DNA from: Deltaproteobacteria bacterium
GTDB lineage: Bacteria > Myxococcota_A > Polyangia > JAAYKL01
Length of the DNA stretch: 9,501 nucleotides
Direction of reading: 5' to 3'
NCBI GenBank assembly: GCA_011389755.1
Contig: JAABTR010000074.1
Span: 1 to 9,501, forward strand
Made by a program: the position numbers and the translations under genes. The notes below the pieces were generated by a model, which saw only the letters and a list, made by a program, of their open reading frames with translations, was not told the DNA's origin and did no database searches. Shown piece by piece: positions 1 to 7,619 of the stretch (within the stretch, counting starts at the first letter, position 1; every line of letters begins with the position of its first letter).

Positions 1-3000
1 ACCTTGATCTTCGGCAACAGCCGGCGCAGCGTCGAAAAAATAGCTCGGCTCATCAACGAAGAGGCGGACGAGAAGATCGTGTTCGCCCACCACGGCTCCC
101 TCGCCCGCGAGCTGCGGCACGAGGTCGAGTCCCGGCTCAAGGCGGGGGAGCTGCGGGGCATCGTGGCCACCAACTCCCTGGAGCTGGGCATCGATGTGGG
201 CACCGTGGACGAGGTGGTCCTAGTCCAGACACCGCCGGCTCTGTCCTCGACCATCCAGCGGGTGGGGCGGGCGGGGCACCGGGTCGGGGCCATAAGCCGC
301 GGGCTGCTCATCGCCATTCACGAACGAGATCTCCTCGACGCCGCCGTCATGATCCCCGCCTTGCTGAGCGGCCAGGTGGAGCCGCTGACCTTACCGCGAG
401 CCCCCCTCGACGTGCTCGCGCAGGTCATCTTGTCACGAGCGTGCCAGCGAAGCTGGAAGCTCGACGAGCTCTACGAAGCGGTGCGGCGGGCGGCTCCCTA
501 CGAAGACCTCGACCGCGCCGCCTTCGACCTGGTGGTCGAGATGCTGGCGGGGCGCTACGCGCAGACGAAGATCCCGAGCCTTCACCCAAGGGTCCACCTC
601 GATGGAGTCGAGCAGACCGTCGTGGCTCGCAAAGGAGCCCAAAAGCTCCTCTACGCCGCTGGCGGCACGATCCCGGACCGTGGTTACTTCGCGCTGCGGC
701 ACGCCCAGACCAAGGCCGTGATCGGGCAGCTCGATGAAGAGTTCGTCTGGGAGCGGTCCCTGGGAGACACCTTCACGCTCGGCGTTCAAAATTGGCGCAT
801 CGAGCGCATCACCCACGCCGACGTCTTCGTCATCCACGCCCGCAAGACGTCGGCCCTGGCTCCTTTTTGGCGCAGCGAGGAGCTCGCCTGCGACCTCTGG
901 TTCGCCGAGCGCCGTGCCCTCTTCCTCGAGGAGGTCGAGGAAAATTTCGACCGCGCCAAGGTCACCGCTCGTCTCGTCGAGAGCCACCGGTTCTCCGTCG
1001 AGGCCGCGGACGCGCTGTGGAGCTACCTCGACCGGCAGCGCAAGGCCACAGGCGTCGCCCTGCCTCACCGGCGCCACCTGGTCATCGAGCGGCTGCCGGC
1101 GAGCCGAGGCTCCCGGGGGAGGCTCCTGGCTCTTCACACTATTTGGGGCGGGAAGGTAAACCGCGCCCTGGCGTTCGCCTTGGGCGCGGCCTGGGAAGAG
1201 AAGCTCAAGAGCCGCGTCGAGGTGGCCTACGACGACGACTGCGTCGCCCTGGAGCTGCCAGGCGAGTACGCCGGCGATCCCCTGTCGGCGCTGCTCGAAC
1301 GCGACGTAGAGGAGCTCGTCCTCGCCAGGCTCGGACAGACGGGGCTCTTCGGTGCCCACTTCCGCAGGGCCGCGGCCGTCTCCCTGGCCCTGCCTCGGGC
1401 GGCGTTCGGGCGCAGGGTGCCTTTGTGGCTGCAGCGAAAGAGGGCAAAGAGCCTCCTCGAGTCAGTCCGCTCCCAGACCGATTTCCCGACCACGGTCGAG
1501 GCGTGGCGCGAGTGCCTCGAGCGGGCCGTCGACATCGAGGGCCTCAAGGAGCGCCTGGCCGAGCTGCGCGCGCAAAAGATAGACGTCTCCCACGCGAGCA
1601 CCGCGTCGGCCTCCGCGTTTGCTTCACAGGTCCTTTGGAAGCGGACCAATGAGCTCATGTACGAGGGCGACGCGCCCGAATTCGGCCCGGCCGGGCTCAC
1701 CGAGCAGCTGCTTGAGAAGCTCGTCTTCTCGCCCCGGCTGCGCCCCGAGGTCCCGGCTTCTCTGGCGCAGGAGGTGGCCGAGAAGCTCGAGCGCACCTAC
1801 ACCGGCTATGCGCCGCGGGACGAGCTAGAGCTCGTCGACTGGGTCTTCCAAAGGAGACTTTTGCCCCAGGGGCGCTTTGACGCGCTCATCGAGGCGATGG
1901 CGCGCCAAAACGATCGGCCCCGCGAAGAGATCATCGAGGCCGCCCGCGGCCGGCTCATCGCCCTGAGCACCTCCAACACCGATCGCCGGCGGTACGTCTG
2001 CGCCGTCGAGCAGCTGCCCCACCTGCAGACCGACTTCGATCTGACCCCGGCCTCTTTGTGGGACATCGGCTCGAACGCCCCACCGGCCGAGGCGACCTCC
2101 CAGTCCCTGTCCATCGCGCGGCAGAGGGCAAAGCCGCGCCGCCAACTCACAGATGACGATCCCGCCGCCGCCCTGGTGGCGCTGCACCTGTCTTACAGCG
2201 GCCCGATTGAGCTCGAAGCGCTCGCCGCCGAGCTCCCCCTCGACCCGGTGCGCCTCGAAGGCGCCGTCGCCGGGCTCGTGGACGAGCAAAGAGCCGTCGT
2301 GGACCGGATCGTCGAGGGCGCGCAGAGCTGCGAGATCTGCGATGCCGAAAACCTCGCGCGCCTGCTCGCCCTCATGCGCCGGGAGCGCGCTTTTTCGCAC
2401 GAACCGCGGCCTGTGGGTCTTCTGCCGGCTTTTTTGGCTCAGCTGGGGGGAGTCGGCGCAGACGAGACCGATATCACGGGCGTGCTCGACAGACTGTGCG
2501 GCCTGCCCGCCTCGGCCAAGGAGTGGGAGCGCGATATCCTGCCCGCGCGGATGACGAGCTACCGCAAAGAAAAGCTCGATCGCCTCTTTGCCGAGACAGA
2601 CATCCGGTGGTTCGGGTGTGGAAAAAACCGCGTCACCTTCGCCTTCGAAGAAGACCGCCCCCTCTTGTTCGGCGCCGCCGGGGCCGCCGGCGAAGAGCTG
2701 GCCGACGACCCGGCGGCCCTCTTCCCCTCGCCCCGTGGCAGCTTCAGCCCCGAGGACCTGGCCCTCGCGACCGGAGCGAGCACCGCGGCTGTGACGCAGA
2801 GGCTGTGGTCTTTGGCCTGGCAGGGCCTGGTGACCACGGAGACCTTCGCCCCGGTGCGCGCCGCCGAATCGAAGACCAAAAAGGGGGCCGCGGACACGCG
2901 GCGCCGCCCCGGGGGGAGTCCACGGGGTGCGAACCGCTGGCGCGCCAAAGGAGCGCTCGGCGGGCGGTGGCGGCTTTTGACCGAACCCGAGGGGAGCGAA

Positions 3001-3618
3001 GACGCCTGGGACGCCCAGCTGCGCAGCCGAGACCGCGCGCGGCTCGTGCTCGAGCGCTACGGCATCGTGTTTCGGGAGCTGCTCGCAAAGGAGCTGCCGA
3101 GCTTGTCCTGGCGAGCGGTTTTTCCGGCTCTGCGCCTCCTCGAGCTGTCCGCAGAGGCCGTCAGCGGCATGTTCTTCGAGGGTCTCAAAGGCGTTCAGTT
3201 CGCGAGGCCCGACGCCCTGACGACCCTTTTGGGAGGGATCGATCTGGACCGGGTGTTTTGGATCAGCGCGGCAGATCCCATAAGCCCCTGCAAAATGGGT
3301 CTCGAGGCCCTGCGGTCTTGGGACCTGCCCCGGCGCGCCGCCACGAGCCGCCTGGTCTTTCACGGGGAGCGCCTCGCGCTGGTCTCCAAAGCAGAGGGCA
3401 AGCTCCTCGACATCCGGGCAGCGCCCGATGATCCGGCCCTGCCTCGATATTTCGCGCCGCTGGCCGAGCTGACCCGAAGGGACATCGATCCCCGCGCCAC
3501 CGTCTGCGTCGAAACGATAAACGGTTCCTCCGCCCTGACCAGCCCCTACCGCCCGGTCCTAGAAAACAGCTTGAGCTGCTACGCCGATCACCGGGGCATC
3601 AACATCCTGCCGGGCTGA
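1..3618 (+). CDS. lhr: Lhr-type superfamily 2 ATP-dependent helicase, 5' end missing at the window edge
   Basis: Long Lhr proteins are ATP-driven 3'-to-5' single-stranded DNA translocases that unwind DNA or RNA:DNA duplexes and act in DNA repair. The frame is open to the first base, so the N-terminal RecA domain with Walker A and DEAH box is outside the window. Numbering from codon 2, the second RecA domain shows motif V ATNSLELGID at residues 55-64 and motif VI QRVGRAGH at 85-92. A winged-helix and beta-barrel region follows (about 105-270). Next is the DEAD/H-associated domain (about 290-470), with the Lhr signature HTIWGGKVNRAL at 378-389. The remaining ~700 residues match the C-terminal extension of long (E. 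coli-type, about 1540 residues) Lhr: CEICDAENLARLL at 776-788, GRWRLL near 987, LERYGIVFRELL near 1017 and MFFEGLKGVQFA at 1056-1067. This extension is described as a uracil-DNA glycosylase-type module in E. coli. No frameshift or stop is visible. The stop TGA lies 3 bases from the stop of the convergent hydrolase gene. Family assignment is firm; the exact repair role is inferred. Confidence 0.95.
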   Translation, partial: TLIFGNSRRSVEKIARLINEEADEKIVFAHHGSLARELRHEVESRLKAGELRGIVATNSLELGIDVGTVDEVVLVQTPPALSSTIQRVGRAGHRVGAISRGLLIAIHERDLLDAAVMIPALLSGQVEPLTLPRAPLDVLAQVILSRACQRSWKLDELYEAVRRAAPYEDLDRAAFDLVVEMLAGRYAQTKIPSLHPRVHLDGVEQTVVARKGAQKLLYAAGGTIPDRGYFALRHAQTKAVIGQLDEEFVWERSLGDTFTLGVQNWRIERITHADVFVIHARKTSALAPFWRSEELACDLWFAERRALFLEEVEENFDRAKVTARLVESHRFSVEAADALWSYLDRQRKATGVALPHRRHLVIERLPASRGSRGRLLALHTIWGGKVNRALAFALGAAWEEKLKSRVEVAYDDDCVALELPGEYAGDPLSALLERDVEELVLARLGQTGLFGAHFRRAAAVSLALPRAAFGRRVPLWLQRKRAKSLLESVRSQTDFPTTVEAWRECLERAVDIEGLKERLAELRAQKIDVSHASTASASAFASQVLWKRTNELMYEGDAPEFGPAGLTEQLLEKLVFSPRLRPEVPASLAQEVAEKLERTYTGYAPRDELELVDWVFQRRLLPQGRFDALIEAMARQNDRPREEIIEAARGRLIALSTSNTDRRRYVCAVEQLPHLQTDFDLTPASLWDIGSNAPPAEATSQSLSIARQRAKPRRQLTDDDPAAALVALHLSYSGPIELEALAAELPLDPVRLEGAVAGLVDEQRAVVDRIVEGAQSCEICDAENLARLLALMRRERAFSHEPRPVGLLPAFLAQLGGVGADETDITGVLDRLCGLPASAKEWERDILPARMTSYRKEKLDRLFAETDIRWFGCGKNRVTFAFEEDRPLLFGAAGAAGEELADDPAALFPSPRGSFSPEDLALATGASTAAVTQRLWSLAWQGLVTTETFAPVRAAESKTKKGAADTRRRPGGSPRGANRWRAKGALGGRWRLLTEPEGSEDAWDAQLRSRDRARLVLERYGIVFRELLAKELPSLSWRAVFPALRLLELSAEAVSGMFFEGLKGVQFARPDALTTLLGGIDLDRVFWISAADPISPCKMGLEALRSWDLPRRAATSRLVFHGERLALVSKAEGKLLDIRAAPDDPALPRYFAPLAELTRRDIDPRATVCVETINGSSALTSPYRPVLENSLSCYADHRGINILPG

Positions 3619-3621
3619 CCC

Positions 3622-5448
3622 CTAGACCCGGATGGGGACGGGGGCGATCACCTGGGAGGAGGTCAGCATCCAGGTCACAAGAGCCGCGCACAAGAAGGCG
3701 CCAAGCCACGGCCGCCCTGTGAGCTCGAAGCACCACGTCGAGAGGGGCACCATGAGGAGGAGGACCCCCATAATGTGCATCGTGTTCATCATGAACAGGA
3801 CCAAGAGACCGCCAGGCCCCTCGAACGGGATGACGTCGAAAGCGAAGAGGGGGACGTACTGCGCCGCCCAGAGAAGGGCCAAGGGGACGATCACCACAGC
3901 GGTGTTGCGCAGCGACGCCCGCCAAAGACGCCGCAGCGGGGAGCCGGCCCCGGGGTGACCGAGCCTCCCGTGCAGAGTCACAGACAGCACGAAGAAGCCG
4001 AAAAAGAACAACGGGTAGTAAAGCGCAAACATCCCCCATCGATACGGCGTCAGGTCGTTGGCGAAGGTAAAAACGAAACGGTAGTCGACGAGGAGAACCT
4101 TCTCCAGGGCCACCTCGCTTCCATACGCAAACGCGAACGCCAGACCGGCCCAGAGCCCTGCGACCGCGACGCCGCGCAGGTTGGAACCCTGCGCGAAGCC
4201 GGCGCCCAGAGACGTCCAGGAGACCTCACCCCCCTGCTTCGCCATCCACCTGCGCTGCAAGAACCACCCAGCCGCGCTGATGACGACGAACCACAGCGCG
4301 AGCCCGTTGACCACCATCATGGGGAAGACGCCGTCGATCGGGACGATGTAGGCGTGCACGACGAACAAGAGGATCGCGCACGGCAGGTAGAGCCACATCA
4401 AGAGTCCGTTGGCGATCACGGGCTCGGCCCAGGCACGGCCCCTTGGCGGGAGGCGCACGAGGGCCGTGGTCGTCTGGCCGAAGAGGCGCAGACGCCCCAA
4501 AAGCGCCAAGAGCGGCATCAGCGCGGCGATCCCAAAGACCAGCGCCGAGAGGGTCATCCACTCCTTGACCGGCCAGATCTGATCGTGCGCCGGGATCCAC
4601 CCACCGAGGCTCTGGGGAAAGGCCGAATGCATCCACGACAGGACTTCGGCGACCACCTGTTCGTCGTGGGGCTCGACGATGTGGATGGTGGCCGGCGCCA
4701 CCACGCGGCGCGCGGTGCCGTCATCGAAACGCCCGTACGTCACCCCGAAGCGAGGATCGTCTTCAGAAAAGGCCGCCTTTGCCCGCGCCGTCGACATCCA
4801 CTCGCGAACGAAGCTCGAGGTCTGGGTCATCCTGCTTCGAAACTCATCGAACCGCCCGAAGATCATCGCCAAGTTGTTCGGCGCCCGGGGCGTGATGTCC
4901 TCGGTGTAGGCATAGCCGATGATGACCGTGGCCTTGATCCCGCGCTCCTCAAGAGACATCTTGTAGGCTATCTCGGCCCCGAGGCTGTGCCCCACCAGAC
5001 CGACGGCGTCGTCCCGCACGAAGTCGTAGCCCCTCAGATGTTCCAGGGCGGCGCGCCCCCCAAAGGTCTCGTCGAACCGGGGATCTGCGGGGCTCTCTGC
5101 GGGGAGGCTCGAGTTGCCCCGACCCAGCGTGTCTATCGACAAAACGGCGAAGCCGCGGCGGCTCAGCTCGATGGCGATGGCGTCCCCTGTCTCGCGGGTG
5201 CTCTGGTAACCGTGGATGAACAAGGCGCCGGGCGCGGGGGAGGCCGCCGTCGCCTTTAGGGGACGAAAGAGCTTGCCCCGCACCCGGGCGCCGTGCTCGT
5301 TTTCGAACATCTCGTCCGAGACGGCGACCTCTCCAAAGACGCGCTGCACCCGGGAGGCCAAGATCGATGCGGCGACCTGGAGGCCGACGAAAAAGAGCAG
5401 GGCGAACCCCGCCCACATGGGGGACAGGCCTGTGCGCGTACGATGCAT
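3622..5448 (-). CDS. Alpha/beta hydrolase fused to a multi-pass membrane domain
   Basis: This is a predicted membrane-anchored serine hydrolase of unknown substrate. Numbering from the GTG at 5454, a hydrophobic segment at about 13-34 anchors the N-terminus. The alpha/beta hydrolase domain (about 45-285) has the oxyanion motif HGYQ at 81-84 and the nucleophile elbow GHSLGAE with Ser157. Likely acid and base are Asp203 (in GRFDEF) and His263 (in EPHDEQ). Residues about 298-605 form roughly eight hydrophobic stretches separated by short charged loops, so the C-terminal half is an integral membrane domain. The catalytic domain sits between the anchor and this region; its side of the membrane is unclear. 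The start is uncertain: GTG at 5454 and ATG at 5448 are both possible, with a stop in frame just upstream (5461-5463) and no clear Shine-Dalgarno sequence. ATG 5418, just before the hydrophobic segment, is another option. It lies 56 bases downstream of the small zinc-ribbon gene and may share its transcript. Hydrolase assignment is strong, substrate unknown. Confidence 0.88.
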   Translation of the reverse strand: MHRTRTGLSPMWAGFALLFFVGLQVAASILASRVQRVFGEVAVSDEMFENEHGARVRGKLFRPLKATAASPAPGALFIHGYQSTRETGDAIAIELSRRGFAVLSIDTLGRGNSSLPAESPADPRFDETFGGRAALEHLRGYDFVRDDAVGLVGHSLGAEIAYKMSLEERGIKATVIIGYAYTEDITPRAPNNLAMIFGRFDEFRSRMTQTSSFVREWMSTARAKAAFSEDDPRFGVTYGRFDDGTARRVVAPATIHIVEPHDEQVVAEVLSWMHSAFPQSLGGWIPAHDQIWPVKEWMTLSALVFGIAALMPLLALLGRLRLFGQTTTALVRLPPRGRAWAEPVIANGLLMWLYLPCAILLFVVHAYIVPIDGVFPMMVVNGLALWFVVISAAGWFLQRRWMAKQGGEVSWTSLGAGFAQGSNLRGVAVAGLWAGLAFAFAYGSEVALEKVLLVDYRFVFTFANDLTPYRWGMFALYYPLFFFGFFVLSVTLHGRLGHPGAGSPLRRLWRASLRNTAVVIVPLALLWAAQYVPLFAFDVIPFEGPGGLLVLFMMNTMHIMGVLLLMVPLSTWCFELTGRPWLGAFLCAALVTWMLTSSQVIAPVPIRV

Positions 5449-5504
5449 TATCACTAAAAGCTAAGATCAATTTCCCCCGCGCGCCATGAGCCGCCTTCAT
5501 CGCC

Positions 5505-5708
5505 TCATTTAAGGAGGCTCAAGAGCGACGCCCGGCGCCGCGGGCGGGCGAGCTCGGCTCCACCAAGGGGCCTGATTTTTCCCACCAGCTGTGCGCTCAA
5601 AGGATCGCTCACCAGGCGCAAGAGGCACCCGAGGCAAAACGGTCGTTCGTCGACGAGGGCCGAAGCCGGGGCAGCGCACAGGTGGCAGTCGAAAGCTTCG
5701 TGCTTCAT
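5505..5708 (-). CDS. Small putative zinc-ribbon protein, function unknown
   Basis: This is a 67-residue reading frame with two paired cysteine motifs: CHLC at residues 8-11 and CLGC at 25-28, spaced 13 residues apart. This is the pattern of a four-cysteine zinc ribbon or knuckle. The C-terminal half has no cysteines and ends in an arginine-rich stretch (RPRRRAS) followed by a leucine-rich tail. No catalytic motif is seen and I do not recognise the family. The ATG at 5708 is chosen because it begins just before the first cysteine pair. An in-frame GTG at 5726 would add six residues. A purine-rich AAGGGG lies almost against the ATG, closer than an ideal ribosome binding site, so the start is unsettled. 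The gene has the same orientation as the membrane hydrolase and ends about 56 bases before it, so co-transcription is plausible. The cysteine pattern supports real coding, but the short length leaves some chance that this is spurious. Confidence 0.55.
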   Translation of the reverse strand: MKHEAFDCHLCAAPASALVDERPFCLGCLLRLVSDPLSAQLVGKIRPLGGAELARPRRRASLLSLLK

Positions 5709-5870
5709 ACCCCTTGAAGCAAGCACATACCGTGCCGTTTTGCGTGCGACGGCCTCCCGTGTTTGTTTCTATCTGTTTTCAAAAGTCTTTTTGGCTCTTC
5801 GCGGCCGGCCCGATGTGCCGACAGTGTGTCACGATGATTCGGTTTCCCAGGCGCCGCGCGGTTCGTTAAG
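5709..5870. promoter_or_regulatory. Divergent intergenic region, probable promoters in both directions
   Basis: This is the only substantial non-coding gap in the window (about 160 bases). It separates the leftward zinc-ribbon/hydrolase genes from the rightward nuclease/helicase genes, so promoters for both units should lie here. Bases about 5758-5800 are clearly richer in A and T than their surroundings, with T-runs and the segment TTTTCAAAAG. I could not pair a convincing -35 with a -10 box at standard spacing on either strand, and saw no strong palindrome or terminator hairpin. The promoter role is inferred from gene arrangement and base composition only. Confidence 0.35.
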
Positions 5871-7619
5871 ATGCTCAGTGTGACGCACGCACCGGTGAAA
5901 AATGAGAAGGCCTCTCTCAAGGACATGGATGTCCTGGTCGTCGATTGTCAGACCACGGGCTCCTCCCCCGGCTCGAGCCGTCTCCTCGAGGTGGGTTGGG
6001 CGCTGTGCGCCGCCCGCGACGAAACCGTTCGCCCCCCGGTCTTCCGGCTCCTTCGGCTCGAAGGCCCAGACGTGAAGGTGCCGCGCCGCGTCGCCAAATT
6101 GACGGGCATCGACGAAGGCGCCCTCCAAGACGCCCACACACCCGAGCAGGTCTGCACCGAGCTCAAGGAGCTGCTCCAGCGAGAAGCCCCTCCCCTCGGG
6201 ATCGCCCACTTCGCCCGTTTCGAAAAAAGCTTTCTGGGCGCTCTTTTTAAAGAGTTCGGCGGCGACGCGTTCCCGTTGCCGCTCGCTTGCACCCACGAGC
6301 TGGCCCGCAGGCTGCACCCATCGCTGCCCCGCCTGACCTTGCGGGCGCTTTGCGGCTACCACGGGTACTTCCTGCCCGAGAAAAGGCGGGCCGCCCCTCA
6401 CGTAGCGGCCACATTCCATCTGTGGCGACATCTGGTGCGAGCCCTGGCGGTCGAGCACGGCGCCCTAGACCTCGAGGCGCTGTGGGCGTTCTTAGCGACG
6501 CCCCCGCCGAAGAGGCCGAAGAAGAAGAGCTACCTCCTCGGCGACAGCGAGCGTCTGGCGCTGCCCACCGCCCCGGGCGTCTACCGGTTCTTCGGCCCCC
6601 GTGACACGCTCTTGTACGTGGGCAAGGCCACCAATCTGCGCAGCCGGGTCTCGAGCTACTTCACCCGATCCCGGGGGCGGGGCGAGCACATCCTCGAGAT
6701 GCTGACCATGGCCGACCGCGTCGAGCACGAGGCGCTCGCCTCCCCTTTGGAGGCTGCCTTGAAGGAGCACGAGCTCATCGCGCGCTCAGATCCCCCGTAC
6801 AACCGCGCCCTGCGCCCGTCGGCCGACCGCGCCTTCTTCGCCTCCGCAGACTTCAGCCGCGTCTGCGAACCCAAAGGCGATCCAAACGATTTTTACCACG
6901 GGCCGTTCACCTCCCGCGACAGCCTCGAGCGCTTCAAAGAGCTCTGCGCGGCGGTCACCGGGGACGACCGGGCCGCCATGGGGCTTGGCGCCCAGATCGA
7001 GGCCGCCGATGGGGCGGCGCTCGCGGGGCGCGACCTCTTCGCCGAGAGCTACCTCGGGGCCTGCCCGGCCGGCGGTTCAAGGATCGCGGCCCGCCTCCTG
7101 GCGCTGGGCGCGATCCGAGCCGAGCTGCGAGCGCTCCAACGGGCGAAGGAGCAGCTCACCTGCGAGGAGACCAAAGCGCCTCAGACCGAAGAGACGCCAA
7201 AAGCGGAGATCACCTCCGATCACGTGGCGGCGTTCTTCGCCTCGATCGCCCGATCCGTGGGTCGGCAGTGGAAGACCGCCTGCGCCCTGCGCTTTTTATC
7301 CCACTGCACCGTGGCCTGGTACCCGAAGACCCGCGGTGAAGACGAACCCGGCCGCCTCATCACGGTCTGCGCCGGCGAGATTTCCCCCGGCCGCCTCTGG
7401 CGCGCTGGCGACGAGATCCCGCCGCCGCCGGGCTGGCAGACGGCTCTCGATAAAAGGCGGTGTCTTCTCGAACCGCTGCGGCGCGATCGCCTGCGGGTGC
7501 TCTTAGCAGAGATCGCGCGGCTCTGCCGGGAGGGCCTCGAGGTGCGTCTGCGGCTGTCTTCGGCTCCGGCGCTTCGCGCACCGAAGATCGCCGCGCTCTT
7601 CTTTGGAGATGAGCCGTGA
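5871..7619 (+). CDS. Exonuclease-like (DnaQ fold) domain fused to UvrC/Cho-type GIY-YIG nuclease
   Basis: This is a 582-residue two-domain protein, probably a cytoplasmic DNA-incision enzyme. Residues about 19-192 match the DnaQ-like exonuclease fold: motif I VVDCQTTG (23-30), motif II AHFARFEKSFL (112-122) and motif III PHVAATFHLW (176-185). Of the four DEDD metal ligands only Asp25 is kept; the others are Gln27, Glu118 and Phe182 (His177 is kept). A proline/lysine-rich linker (211-219) follows. The GIY-YIG domain (about 230-315) looks complete: GVY 236-238, YVG 249-251, Arg257/Arg259 in NLRSR, Glu294/Glu299, and Asn311 in PYN. Residues 343-360 (HGPFTSRDSLERFKELCA) resemble the segment that follows GIY-YIG in UvrC. 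The RNase H-like second nuclease and helix-hairpin-helix domains of UvrC are not visible, and residues 440-582 are unrecognised. The frame is closed upstream at 5835-5837. ATG 5871 is used although its ribosome binding site is weak; GTG 5880 and ATG 5925 are alternatives. Its stop overlaps the next gene's start. Domain calls are strong; the biological role is inferred. Confidence 0.9.
   Translation: MLSVTHAPVKNEKASLKDMDVLVVDCQTTGSSPGSSRLLEVGWALCAARDETVRPPVFRLLRLEGPDVKVPRRVAKLTGIDEGALQDAHTPEQVCTELKELLQREAPPLGIAHFARFEKSFLGALFKEFGGDAFPLPLACTHELARRLHPSLPRLTLRALCGYHGYFLPEKRRAAPHVAATFHLWRHLVRALAVEHGALDLEALWAFLATPPPKRPKKKSYLLGDSERLALPTAPGVYRFFGPRDTLLYVGKATNLRSRVSSYFTRSRGRGEHILEMLTMADRVEHEALASPLEAALKEHELIARSDPPYNRALRPSADRAFFASADFSRVCEPKGDPNDFYHGPFTSRDSLERFKELCAAVTGDDRAAMGLGAQIEAADGAALAGRDLFAESYLGACPAGGSRIAARLLALGAIRAELRALQRAKEQLTCEETKAPQTEETPKAEITSDHVAAFFASIARSVGRQWKTACALRFLSHCTVAWYPKTRGEDEPGRLITVCAGEISPGRLWRAGDEIPPPPGWQTALDKRRCLLEPLRRDRLRVLLAEIARLCREGLEVRLRLSSAPALRAPKIAALFFGDEP
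7605..7608 (+). promoter_or_regulatory. Ribosome binding site deciding the GTG start of the helicase-nuclease gene
   Basis: A GGAG sits 7 bases before the GTG at 7616, inside the last codons of the upstream gene. It supports GTG 7616 as the start and, with the overlapping GTGA, translational coupling of the two genes. The out-of-frame ATG at 7609 directly beside it would give an arginine-rich frame without motifs. Confidence 0.7.

Noticed and set aside
1825..3363. A 512-codon open frame on the minus strand inside the Lhr gene
   Set aside because: It lies wholly antisense to a well-supported helicase. Its protein is low-complexity, rich in Arg/Gly/Pro/Glu, with no domain. Such mirror frames are common in GC-rich genes.
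3775..5259. A 494-codon open frame on the plus strand opposite the membrane hydrolase
   Set aside because: The translation is rich in His, Arg, Asp and Gln with no motif or hydrophobic pattern, while the minus strand encodes a hydrolase with a clear nucleophile motif.
5776..5782. TTGAAA on the minus strand as a -35 box for the zinc-ribbon gene
   Set aside because: The hexamer at 17-base spacing reads CGGGAG, which is not a -10 box, and shifted spacings were no better.
5815..5832. Imperfect dyad GTGCCGACAGTGTGTCAC as an operator or LexA site
   Set aside because: Only the outer three base pairs and one inner pair match, and it does not fit a LexA consensus I know; too weak to annotate.
5591..5869. 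A 92-codon plus-strand frame in the intergenic region
   Set aside because: It overlaps the zinc-ribbon frame antisense, has no motif and no convincing ribosome binding site; the opposite strand has the paired CxxC motifs.
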